Notes under the pieces: model-generated
The model's database searches: none
The model's input: only the letters and a program-made list of their open reading frames with translations
Told to the model about the DNA's origin: nothing
Program-made: the position numbers and the translations under genes
DNA from: Stutzerimonas stutzeri
GTDB taxonomy: Bacteria > Pseudomonadota > Gammaproteobacteria > Pseudomonadales > Pseudomonadaceae
Length of the DNA stretch: 57,536 nucleotides
Assembly (NCBI RefSeq): GCF_024451105.1
Contig: NZ_JANGEY010000016.1
Span: forward strand, 1-57,536
Direction: 5' to 3'
In this document: positions 27,840 through 37,797 of the stretch, one piece after another
Layout: the number at the start of each line of letters is the position of its first letter
Position numbering within the stretch: position 1 is the first letter of the stretch

Positions 27840-29207
27840 ATGAGTCTGGAAATCGTCATTCTCGCCGCCGGTCAGGGTACGCGCATGCGCTCGAGCCTGC
27901 CCAAGGTGCTGCATCCGGTGGCCGGCAAGCCGATGCTGGCCCACGTCATCGACACCGCCCGGCAGCTGCAGCCGCAGCGCATCCACGTGGTGATCGGCCA
28001 CGGCGCCGAGGCGGTGCGCGAGCGCCTGGCCGCCGACGACCTCAACTTCGTCCTCCAGGAGCAGCAGCTCGGCACCGGCCACGCGGTGGCCCAGGCGCTG
28101 CCGTTCGTCCGGGCCGAGCAGGTGCTGGTGCTCTACGGCGACGTGCCGCTGATCGAGGCGCCGACCCTCGAGCGCCTGCTGACCCGGCTCGATCCGCAGC
28201 AGTTGGCACTGCTCACCGTTGAACTGGACGACCCCACCGGCTACGGGCGGATCGTCCGCGATGCCGCCGGCGAGGTGCAGGCTATCGTCGAGCAGAAGGA
28301 CGCCAGCGTCGAGCAGCGGGCGATCCGCGAGGGCAACACCGGCATCCTCGCCCTGCCCGGGACGCGCCTGGCCGACTGGCTGGGTCGGCTCTCCAACAGC
28401 AACGCCCAGGGCGAGTACTACCTGACCGACGTGATCGCCATGGCGGTGGCCGACGGTCTGCGGGTCGCCACCGCGCAGCCGGAGGACGCCATGGAGGTGC
28501 AGGGCGCCAACGACCGCCAGCAGCTGTCGCAGCTCGAGCGCCACTACCAGCAGCGCGCCGCCCGCCGACTGATGGCCCAGGGCGTGACCCTGCTCGACCC
28601 GGCGCGCTTCGACCTGCGCGGCGAGGTGACGGTCGGCCGCGACGTGCTGATCGATGTCAACGTGATCCTCGAGGGGCGGGTGGTCATCGAGGACGGTGTC
28701 GAGATCGGCCCGAACTGCGTGATCCGCGACAGTACCCTGCGCCGCGGCGCCATCGTCAAGGCCAACAGCCACCTGGAGGGCGCCGAGCTGGGCGAGGGCG
28801 CCGACTGCGGGCCGTTCGCCCGCCTGCGTCCGGGCAGCCGGCTGGGCGCCAAGGCCCACGTCGGCAACTTCGTCGAGCTGAAGAACGCGGTCATGGGCGA
28901 GGGTGCCAAGGCCGGCCACCTGGCCTACCTGGGCGACGCCGAGATCGGTGCGGCGAGCAACATCGGCGCTGGAGTGATCACCTGCAACTACGACGGTGCC
29001 AACAAGCACCGCACCGTCATCGGCGTGGATGCCTTCATCGGCACCAACAACTCGCTGGTCGCGCCGCTGACCATCGGCGACGGCGCCACCACCGCCGCCG
29101 GCTCGGTGATCACCAGCGAAGTCCCGGCCAATGCCCTGGCGGTCGGCCGCGCGCGCCAGCGCAACATCGACGGTTGGCAGCGTCCTAAGAAGAAGCCGAG
29201 GAGCTGA
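27840..29207 (+). CDS. glmU: Bifunctional UDP-N-acetylglucosamine pyrophosphorylase / glucosamine-1-phosphate acetyltransferase
   Basis: GlmU, 455 residues, performs the last two steps to UDP-GlcNAc for peptidoglycan and lipopolysaccharide. The N-terminal uridylyltransferase has [25 protein letters not shown] and YGDVPLI. The C-terminal half is a left-handed beta helix of hexapeptide repeats with GPFARLRPG, the catalytic His region ([14 protein letters not shown]) and [10 protein letters not shown]. It lies one gene from glmS, which supplies the pathway's substrate. Confidence 0.97.
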   Translation: MSLEIVILAAGQGTRMRSSLPKVLHPVAGKPMLAHVIDTARQLQPQRIHVVIGHGAEAVRERLAADDLNFVLQEQQLGTGHAVAQALPFVRAEQVLVLYGDVPLIEAPTLERLLTRLDPQQLALLTVELDDPTGYGRIVRDAAGEVQAIVEQKDASVEQRAIREGNTGILALPGTRLADWLGRLSNSNAQGEYYLTDVIAMAVADGLRVATAQPEDAMEVQGANDRQQLSQLERHYQQRAARRLMAQGVTLLDPARFDLRGEVTVGRDVLIDVNVILEGRVVIEDGVEIGPNCVIRDSTLRRGAIVKANSHLEGAELGEGADCGPFARLRPGSRLGAKAHVGNFVELKNAVMGEGAKAGHLAYLGDAEIGAASNIGAGVITCNYDGANKHRTVIGVDAFIGTNNSLVAPLTIGDGATTAAGSVITSEVPANALAVGRARQRNIDGWQRPKKKPRS

Positions 29208-29224
29208 ACCGGCCGCCGCGGCGC

Positions 29225-29363
29225 TGTGGATAACGCTGCGCCGGAGCCTTGTCGCGCGAGCCGGGACGCCCTGTGGACAACCGCAGGACACCGGTTGTCC
29301 ACAGGGCGTTTGCGTTTGCCGGACGGTGCCCGTGTGGATAACGCATTGGGCCGGTTGTCCACC
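29225..29363. other. Third DnaA-box cluster with an 18-bp perfect hairpin (glmU-glmR gap)
   Basis: Boxes lie at 29225-29233 and 29333-29341 (perfect tgtggataa), 29272-29280 and 29295-29303 (tgtggacaa / ttgtccaca) and 29355-29363 (ttgtccacc). The middle two sit in opposite arms of a perfect 18-bp inverted repeat, 29266-29283 and 29292-29309, with an 8-base loop. No AT-rich unwinding element follows. The hairpin may double as the glmU terminator, but its T-run is poor. Confidence 0.75.
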
Positions 29364-29369
29364 GCCGGC

Positions 29370-29379
29370 GGGGGGGGGG
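29370..29379. repeat. Run of ten G
   Basis: A mononucleotide G10 tract lies in the glmU-glmR gap, about 100 bases before glmR. It is a slippage-prone site and also a common place for sequencing error. Confidence 0.8.
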
Positions 29380-29432
29380 CGTCCCGGGGAAGCTTTCGTC
29401 CGCCCGGGCTTGACGCTGCGGAGCCGGCCGGG

Positions 29433-29465
29433 TTTTGATTCGCAGCTATAATTTACGAATCGAAA
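29433..29465. promoter_or_regulatory. Inverted repeat around the glmR -10 element, candidate operator
   Basis: ttttgattcg and cgaatcgaaa (9 of 10 paired) flank a perfect TATAAT at 29447-29452, and further cgaaa-type repeats continue to about 29478. DeoR/GlpR regulators bind such repeated CGAAA/TTTCG motifs, so GlmR may bind its own promoter. I see no matching -35. Confidence 0.5.
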
Positions 29466-29484
29466 CTTCGAGGCGAAACATAGG

Positions 29485-30258
29485 ATGTCCAAGCGCAATA
29501 CCCCGCAGCGTCGCCACGCCATCCTCGCCCTGCTCGCCGAACGGGGCGAGGTGCACGTCGATGCGCTGGCCCGCCATTTCGCCACCTCGGAGGTGACCAT
29601 CCGCAAGGACCTGGCCGCGCTGGAGAACAACGGCCTGCTGCTGCGTCGCTACGGCGGTGCGGTGCCGGTTCCCCAGGAACTGGTGATCGAACACTGCCAA
29701 CCGGTGTCGCCGTACAAGCAGGCCATCGCCCGCGCCGCCGCAGCCTGCATCCGCGAGCATGCGCGCATCGTCGTCGACAGCGGCAGCACCACCGCGGCGC
29801 TGATCCCCGAGCTGGACCGCCGCCCCGGGCTGGTGGTGATGACCAACTCGCTGAGCGTGGCCAACGCCCTGCGCGAGCTGGAGCAGGAGCCGGTGCTGCT
29901 GATGACCGGCGGCACCTGGGATCCGCATTCCGAGTCGTTCCAGGGCCAGGTCGCCGAGCAGGTGCTGCGCTCCTACGACTTCGACCAGCTGTTCATCGGC
30001 GCCGACGGCCTCGACCTGGCGCGCGGCACCACGACCTTCAACGAGCTGCTCGGCCTCTCGAGGGTGATGGCCGAGGTGGCCCGCGAGGTGATCGTCATGC
30101 TCGAGGCCGACAAGGTCGGCCGGCGGATGCCGAACCTGGAGCTGCCGTGGAGCAGCATCCACACTGTGATTACCGACGAGCGCCTTGCAGCCGCGGCGCG
30201 CGAACAGATCCAGGCGCGCGGCATCCGGCTGATCTGCGCTGCCGCGCCCAACCGATAG
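29485..30258 (+). CDS. glmR: DeoR-family transcriptional regulator GlmR
   Basis: The 257-residue protein has the DeoR winged helix (RRHAILALLAERGEVHVDALARHFATSEVTIRKDL, then LRRYGGAV) and a C-terminal sugar-phosphate-sensing domain with DSGSTT and IGADGLD. In P. aeruginosa, as I recall, a DeoR-type gene next to glmS is named glmR and acts in amino-sugar control. Here it sits 15 bases before glmS on the same strand. A candidate operator overlaps its own promoter. Confidence 0.85.
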   Translation: MSKRNTPQRRHAILALLAERGEVHVDALARHFATSEVTIRKDLAALENNGLLLRRYGGAVPVPQELVIEHCQPVSPYKQAIARAAAACIREHARIVVDSGSTTAALIPELDRRPGLVVMTNSLSVANALRELEQEPVLLMTGGTWDPHSESFQGQVAEQVLRSYDFDQLFIGADGLDLARGTTTFNELLGLSRVMAEVAREVIVMLEADKVGRRMPNLELPWSSIHTVITDERLAAAAREQIQARGIRLICAAAPNR

Positions 30259-30273
30259 ATAAGGAGAGCCCGC

Positions 30274-32109
<1,836 letters not shown>

Positions 32110-32132
32110 TCCCGGATCCGCCGATCCCCCGC

Positions 32133-32156
32133 GATGCCCGGCCTCGGCCGGGCATC
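32133..32156 (+). terminator. Terminator after glmS
   Basis: gatgcccggcc pairs with ggccgggcatc (11 bp), followed by ttcgttt, 24 bases after the stop codon. Confidence 0.75.
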
Positions 32157-32171
32157 TTCGTTTCCGGGAGT

Positions 32172-32187
32172 TGTTCCACGTGGAACA
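32172..32187. other. parS site
   Basis: tgttccacgtggaaca is a perfect 16-bp palindrome identical to the ParB-binding consensus of Pseudomonas as I know it. It lies in the glmS-downstream gap, about 12 kb from parAB on the opposite side from the other candidate at 7335. Confidence 0.92.
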
Positions 32188-32255
32188 GCGCCTGGCCGCC
32201 GAACGGCCGAGACTGGTCTACCCTTCAAGGGGCTTTCCATGAAAGGGGATAGGAC

Positions 32256-33440
32256 ATGCTGGCGATGCTTCCGCCCGTCCTGCGCTCGCTGCAGCTGCCG
32301 CTGCGCGTGCGCCTGTGGGACGGCCATCAACTGGATCTCGGCCCGGAGCCGCAGGTGACCCTCGAGGTGCGCGATCCGCAGCTGTTGACCCGGCTGGCGC
32401 GTCCCAGTCTGGACCTGCTCGGCAGCGCCTACGTCGAGGGTGCCATGGATATCCACGGGCCGCTGGAGACGGCGATTCGCCTGGCCGACCACCTCAGCGC
32501 CGCGCTGCTCGGCGATCCGGATGCGCCAGCCCCGCAGCGTCCGGCGCACGACAAGGCCGGCGACGCCGAGGACATCCACTACCACTACGACCTGTCCAAC
32601 GATTTCTACCGGCTCTGGCTGGACCGCGACATGGTCTATTCCTGCGCCTACTACGAGAGCGGCACGGAGGATCTCGACACCGCCCAGCAGGCCAAGCTGC
32701 GCCACCTGTGCCGCAAGCTGCGCCTGGCGCCCGGCGAGCGTCTGCTCGACGTCGGCTGCGGCTGGGGCGGCCTGGCGCGCTTTGCCGCCCGCGAATTCGG
32801 CGCCGAGGTCTACGGCATCACCCTGAGCCGCGAGCAGTTGGCGCTGGCCCGCGAGCGGGTGGCCGCGGATGGACTGGAGGATCGCGTGCAGCTGGACTAC
32901 CTGGACTACCGCGACCTGCCGGACGACGGCCGCTTCGACAAGGTGGTCAGCGTCGGCATGTTCGAGCACGTCGGCCACGCCAACCTGCCGCTGTACTTCC
33001 AGACCTTGCAGCGCGCGGTGAGACCGGGCGGCCTGGTGCTGAACCACGGCATTACCGCCAGGCACACCGACGGCCGCCCGGTGGGCCGTGGCGGCGGCGA
33101 GTTCATCGACCGCTACGTGTTCCCCCACGGCGAGCTGCCGCACCTGGCCACCGCGGTGGCGCGGATGAGCGAGGCCGGTCTCGAGGTGGTCGACGTCGAG
33201 AGCCTGCGCCTGCACTACGCGCGCACCCTGCGCTTCTGGAGCGAACGGCTGGAGCAGCGTCTCGACGAGGCTGCACGCCTGGTCCCGGAGCGTGCCCTGC
33301 GCATCTGGCGCCTCTACCTGGCCGGCTGCGCCTACGGTTTCGAACGCGAATGGATCAACCTGCACCAGATCCTCGCCGTGCGCCCGCGCGCCGACGGCTC
33401 CCACGATCTGCCATGGAGCCGTGCCGACCTGTATCGCTGA
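32256..33440 (+). CDS. Cyclopropane-fatty-acyl-phospholipid synthase family methyltransferase
   Basis: The 394-residue protein has an N-terminal lipid-binding-type domain (to about 100), then DIHYHYDLSNDFYRLWLDRDMVYSCAYY and a SAM-binding loop LLDVGCGWGGLARFAA, as in CFA synthases that methylate membrane lipid double bonds. ATG 32256 follows a GATAGGA site. It differs from the main Cfa enough that another lipid substrate is possible. It stands alone between a parS site and a c-di-GMP gene. Confidence 0.88.
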   Translation: MLAMLPPVLRSLQLPLRVRLWDGHQLDLGPEPQVTLEVRDPQLLTRLARPSLDLLGSAYVEGAMDIHGPLETAIRLADHLSAALLGDPDAPAPQRPAHDKAGDAEDIHYHYDLSNDFYRLWLDRDMVYSCAYYESGTEDLDTAQQAKLRHLCRKLRLAPGERLLDVGCGWGGLARFAAREFGAEVYGITLSREQLALARERVAADGLEDRVQLDYLDYRDLPDDGRFDKVVSVGMFEHVGHANLPLYFQTLQRAVRPGGLVLNHGITARHTDGRPVGRGGGEFIDRYVFPHGELPHLATAVARMSEAGLEVVDVESLRLHYARTLRFWSERLEQRLDEAARLVPERALRIWRLYLAGCAYGFEREWINLHQILAVRPRADGSHDLPWSRADLYR

Positions 33441-33652
33441 CTCCGGAGGCCGGCGCCGGCCGGCATCCGCCGCGCGCTGGCGTCAACAGACCGTCATGCC
33501 TGCGTCCCGCTCGGACGACTCGACTTTCCGCCGACAGAGATTGACGCCTGGCGAGGGCGCAGGCACATTCGCGCGTCACGCCCGAGATGGGAAACGGCGC
33601 GACGAGGGCCGGCGGATCGCCGCTGCGGCGCAGGCATGGGGGAGGGAGGCTG

Positions 33653-36568
33653 GTGCTGTTGGGCTTGACGCGGGTTCACCCGCAACATCGGGATTCGTTG
33701 CGCCTCACCCTGAGGGTGCTGTTCGCGCTGCTCGGCGGACTGGGGCTGATGGGCCTGTTCGGTACGTCGCTGCCGGCCTCCGGCCACTATCTGCCGTGGC
33801 ACATGCTGCTGGAAACCACCGCCATCGCCGTAGCGGCGCTGGTGTTCGCGGTCGGCTGGAACACCCACAGCCTGCATCCCCAGCGCAACGTCCTGCTGCT
33901 GGCCTGCGCCTTTCTCGGCGTCGCCCTGCTCGACTTCTCGCACATGCTGTCGTTCCAGGGAATGCCCGACTACGTCACTCCCAGCGACCCGCAGAAGGCC
34001 ATCCACTTCTGGCTGGCGGCGCGTTATCTGGCCGCTCTCGGTCTGCTGCTGGTGGCCTGGCTGCCCTGGCCGCCGCCGGGCGGCGCGGCAGATTCGCTGC
34101 CGGTACGCGGGCGCTTCCTGCCGCTGCTCGGCGTGCTGCTGCTGGTCGCCGGGGCGCACTGGGTGTTCCTCTGGCACCCGCACTGGATGCCGGCCACCTT
34201 CGTCCCTGGCCAGGGCCTCACCGCCTTCAAGCGTTGGGCGGAGTACGGGGTGATCGCCCTGCACCTGCTCACGGCGGCCGTGCTGCTCGTCCGCCTGCGC
34301 CAGGCCAGCGGCTGCAACATCCCGCTGCTGCTCGGCGCGGTGCTGGCCATGGTGTTCAGCGAGCTGTTCTTCACCCTCTACGCGGCGGTCACCGATGTCT
34401 TCAACCTGATGGGGCACGTCTACAAGGTGATCGCCTACCTGCTGCTGTATCGCGCGGTGTTCGTCGACATGATCGCCGCGCCCTACCGCGCGCTGAGCAG
34501 CGCACGCCGCCAGGCCCAGGCGGTTCTCGAGGCGATTCCCGACCTGCTGTTCGAGTTCGACCGCGACGGCCGCTACCTGCAGGTGCACGCGCCGCGGCAC
34601 GGACAACTGGTCGCCAGCGCCGGGCGGCTGCTCGGCCGTACCCTGTACGAGATGCTGCCGCTGGAGGCCGCGCGGATCTGCATGGCCGCGCTGGAGGAGG
34701 CCGCCGACCGCGGCCACTCGGCCGGCCAGCTGGTGCTGATCCCGCTGGCCGACGGCGAGCACTGGTTCGAGCTGTCGGTGGCGGCGATGCCGCGCGGCCA
34801 CGACGGCGAGCCGCGCTTCGTCATGCTGGCCCGCGACGTCACCGCGCGCGTCAGCGACCAGGCGACCCTGCGCAAGCTGAGCCAGGCGGTGGAGCAGAGC
34901 CCGAGCACCATCGTCATCACCGACCTGGACGCGCGCATCGAGTACGCCAACCAGGCCTTCAGCCGCGTCACCGGCTACAGCCTGGAGGAGGCTCTCGGCC
35001 AGAATCCCAAGCTGCTGCATTCGGGCAAGACCCCGCCGAGCACCTACCAGGACATGTGGCAGCAACTGACCGCCGGTCGCGCCTGGCGCGGCGAGTTCGT
35101 CAACCGGCGCAAGGACGGCAGCGAGTACACCGAGACGGTGCTGATCTCGCCGGTGTTCGACGACGCCGGCCAGCCCACCCATTACCTGGCGATCAAGGAG
35201 GACATCACCCAGCGCAAGCTCGACGAGCAGCGCATCGAGCGCCTGGCGCATTTCGACGCGCTCACCGACCTGCCCAACCGCAAGCTGTTCGCCGCCCGCT
35301 GCGAGCAGGCGCTGGGCCTGTCCGAGCGCAGCCAGCAGCCGCTGGCGGTGCTGTACCTGGACCTTGACCACTTCAAGCACATCAACGACTCGCTGGGCTA
35401 CCGGATCGGCGATGCCTTCCTGGTCCAGGTCGCCCAGCGCCTGAAGTCGGTGCTGCGCGACGAGGACACCCTGTCGCGCCAGGGCGGCGACGAGTTCGTG
35501 CTGGTGCTGCCCTACACCGACGCCCAGGGCGCCGCCCACGTCGCTGCGCGGCTCAAGGCGCTGCTCGGCGTGCCCTGTCAGGTGGAAGGCCACAGGCTGG
35601 TGGTCACCACCTCGATCGGCATCGCGGTATTCCCCGAGGACGGTCGCGACTTCGAGACCCTTTCCCAGCGTGCCGACATGGCCATGCACCGGGCCAAGCA
35701 GGAGGGGCGCAACGCCTTCCGCTTCTTCACCGCCGAGATGCAGCGTCAATCGGCGCGCATCCTGCAGCTGGAGAACGCCCTGCGCCAGGCGCTGGACAAC
35801 GGCGAGCTGCACCTTTGCTATCAGCCGCAGCTGAGCGTCGACGGCGGGCGCCTGGTCGGCGCCGAGGCGCTGCTGCGCTGGAGCCATCCGCAACTGGGCG
35901 CGATCAGTCCGGCCGAGTTCATCCCCATCGCCGAGAGCAGCGGGCTGATCCTGCCGATCGGCGAATGGGTGCTGCGCAGCGCGGCGCGGCAGATGAAGGA
36001 GTGGCTGGAGCGCGGCTATCCGGCGGAGATGACGGTGGCGGTCAACCTGTCGCTGGCGCAGTTCCGCCATCCCGGCCTGGTCGAACTGGTCGCCGAGGTG
36101 CTCGCGGAAGTCGGCCTGCCGGCGCGTTGCCTGGAGCTGGAGCTGACCGAGAGCGTGGCGATGCAGGATCCGGCCGCCGCCATCGCGGTGGTGCAGCGTC
36201 TGCGCGAGCTGGGCGTGCTGCTGTCGATCGACGACTTCGGTACCGGCTACTCGTCGCTCAGCTACCTCAAGCAGTTCCAGGTGCACAAGCTGAAGATCGA
36301 CCAGTCCTTCGTCCGCCACATCAGCGAGGACGGTCACGACCAGTCGATCGTCCGGGCGATCCTCGGCATGGCCAGGAGCCTCGGCATGCTGAGCATCGCC
36401 GAGGGGGTGGAGACCGCCGCGCAGCACGCCGAACTGGAGCGCCTCGGTTGCGACGAGGTGCAGGGCTACCTGTTCGGCCGGCCGCTGCCGGCGGCGGAGT
36501 TCGAGGCCCTGGTGCGCGGACGTCTGGCCCCGGCGGAGCGGATCGAGCAGCCGGACTTCTGCATCTGA
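33653..36568 (+). CDS. Membrane sensor with MASE3, two PAS, GGDEF and EAL domains
   Basis: The 971-residue protein has about eight hydrophobic segments in the first 270 residues, with LDFSHMLSFQGMPDY and KAIHFWLAARYLAALG resembling MASE3. Two PAS domains follow, then GGDEF with an intact motif at 611-615 and an RxxD inhibitory site five residues before it, and EAL (Glu738-Leu740) with DDFGTGYSSLSYL and KIDQSFV. It could both make and degrade cyclic di-GMP. GTG 33653 has GGGAGGGAGG a few bases upstream and is preferred over ATG 33587. Confidence 0.9.
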   Translation: MLLGLTRVHPQHRDSLRLTLRVLFALLGGLGLMGLFGTSLPASGHYLPWHMLLETTAIAVAALVFAVGWNTHSLHPQRNVLLLACAFLGVALLDFSHMLSFQGMPDYVTPSDPQKAIHFWLAARYLAALGLLLVAWLPWPPPGGAADSLPVRGRFLPLLGVLLLVAGAHWVFLWHPHWMPATFVPGQGLTAFKRWAEYGVIALHLLTAAVLLVRLRQASGCNIPLLLGAVLAMVFSELFFTLYAAVTDVFNLMGHVYKVIAYLLLYRAVFVDMIAAPYRALSSARRQAQAVLEAIPDLLFEFDRDGRYLQVHAPRHGQLVASAGRLLGRTLYEMLPLEAARICMAALEEAADRGHSAGQLVLIPLADGEHWFELSVAAMPRGHDGEPRFVMLARDVTARVSDQATLRKLSQAVEQSPSTIVITDLDARIEYANQAFSRVTGYSLEEALGQNPKLLHSGKTPPSTYQDMWQQLTAGRAWRGEFVNRRKDGSEYTETVLISPVFDDAGQPTHYLAIKEDITQRKLDEQRIERLAHFDALTDLPNRKLFAARCEQALGLSERSQQPLAVLYLDLDHFKHINDSLGYRIGDAFLVQVAQRLKSVLRDEDTLSRQGGDEFVLVLPYTDAQGAAHVAARLKALLGVPCQVEGHRLVVTTSIGIAVFPEDGRDFETLSQRADMAMHRAKQEGRNAFRFFTAEMQRQSARILQLENALRQALDNGELHLCYQPQLSVDGGRLVGAEALLRWSHPQLGAISPAEFIPIAESSGLILPIGEWVLRSAARQMKEWLERGYPAEMTVAVNLSLAQFRHPGLVELVAEVLAEVGLPARCLELELTESVAMQDPAAAIAVVQRLRELGVLLSIDDFGTGYSSLSYLKQFQVHKLKIDQSFVRHISEDGHDQSIVRAILGMARSLGMLSIAEGVETAAQHAELERLGCDEVQGYLFGRPLPAAEFEALVRGRLAPAERIEQPDFCI

Positions 36569-36628
36569 ACCGAGGGGGGAGCATTTGTTAGGCTTGCGCC
36601 TTTCCGCCATCCTCGACAGGAGCTAGCG

Positions 36629-37669
36629 ATGATTTACCGTCCTCTCGGCACCACCGACATCCGGGTCAGCGCACTGGCGCTGGGCAGCATGACCTGGGGC
36701 GAGCAGAACAGCGAAGCCGAGGGCTTCGCGCAGATCGACCGGGCGCGCGCCGCCGGGATCAACTTCATCGACACCGCCGAGATGTACCCGGTGCCGCCGA
36801 AGGCGGAGACCTGCGGCGCCACCGAGACCATCATCGGCAACTACCTCAAGCGCCGCGGCGGTCGCGAGCAGTGGATCGTCGCCAGCAAGGCGGCGGCGCC
36901 GGGCAACGGTATCAGCCACATTCGCAGCGGCCGGCCGCACCACGACCGTGCCAACCTGATCGCCGCCGTCGACGGCAGCCTGCGCCGGCTGCAGACCGAC
37001 TACATCGACCTCTACCAGCTGCACTGGCCGGACCGGCAGACCAACTACTTCGGCCAGCTCGGCTACCAGCATGACCCCGATGCGCACCTCACCCCCATCG
37101 AGGAGTCGCTGGAGGCGCTCGACGCTCTGGTGAGGAGCGGCAAGATCCGCCACATCGGCCTGTCCAACGAGACGCCCTGGGGCGTGCACCGCTTCCTGCA
37201 GCTGGCCGAAACCCGCGGCTGGCCGCGTGCGGTGTCGATCCAGAACCCCTACAACCTGCTCAACCGCAGCTTCGAGGTGGGACTGGCGGAGATGGCGATC
37301 CGCGAGCAGGTCGGCCTCCTGGCCTACTCGCCGCTGGCCTTCGGCCTGCTGTCCGGCAAGTACGAGAACGGCGCCCAGCCGGAGCGGGCGCGGCTGACCC
37401 TGTTCGAGCGCTTCCAGCGCTACAACAACCCGCGTGCGCGCCGCGCCGCCAGCGCCTACGTCGCCCTGGCCCGCGAGCATGGCGTCGATCCGGCGCAGCT
37501 GGCGCTGGCCTGGGTCACCAGCCGGCCGTTCGTCACCAGCAACATCATCGGCGCCACCACGCTCGAGCAGCTGGACAGCAACCTGGCCAGCCTCGACCTG
37601 CCGCTGTCCGCCGAGCTGCAGGCCGGCATCGAGGCCATCCACCTCGAGCAGCCCAACCCGGCGCCCTGA
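36629..37669 (+). CDS. tas: Tas-type NADP(H)-dependent aldo/keto reductase
   Basis: The 346-residue TIM-barrel enzyme shows the AKR pattern: MIYRPLGTTDIRVSALALGSMTWGEQ, the catalytic Asp/Tyr (DTAEMYPVPP), Lys (ASKAA) and His (LHWPDRQTNYF). The MYPVPP and RQTNYFGQ segments are particular to Tas. The natural substrate is not known. GGAGCTAGC precedes ATG 36629. Its stop codon abuts a large hairpin. Confidence 0.9.
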   Translation: MIYRPLGTTDIRVSALALGSMTWGEQNSEAEGFAQIDRARAAGINFIDTAEMYPVPPKAETCGATETIIGNYLKRRGGREQWIVASKAAAPGNGISHIRSGRPHHDRANLIAAVDGSLRRLQTDYIDLYQLHWPDRQTNYFGQLGYQHDPDAHLTPIEESLEALDALVRSGKIRHIGLSNETPWGVHRFLQLAETRGWPRAVSIQNPYNLLNRSFEVGLAEMAIREQVGLLAYSPLAFGLLSGKYENGAQPERARLTLFERFQRYNNPRARRAASAYVALAREHGVDPAQLALAWVTSRPFVTSNIIGATTLEQLDSNLASLDLPLSAELQAGIEAIHLEQPNPAP

Positions 37670-37729
37670 GCGCGCGTCCTGCGGCCCGCCGCGCATTTTT
37701 CCGGCAGGGCTATACCGCAGGACGCGCGC
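37670..37729. repeat. 15-bp perfect inverted repeat between tas and siaA
   Basis: gcgcgcgtcctgcgg (37670-37684) pairs with ccgcaggacgcgcgc (37715-37729) around a 30-base loop, beginning right after the tas stop. It could end tas transcription or act as an operator or leader structure for sia; no T-run follows. Confidence 0.7.
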
Positions 37730-37797
37730 AGGCTGCACAATGGCGCTTTTTCCGGCCGTGCCGGTGCGGCGGATGCGAGGGGAGCCTGGGGGCATTC

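Noticed and set aside
30259-30273. glmS ribozyme/riboswitch
   Set aside because: Only 15 bases separate glmR and glmS, far too few for the ribozyme.
33494-36610. 1038-codon minus-strand frame opposite the GGDEF-EAL gene
   Set aside because: Gln/His/Arg-rich antisense shadow with no domain; the plus-strand protein has all catalytic motifs.
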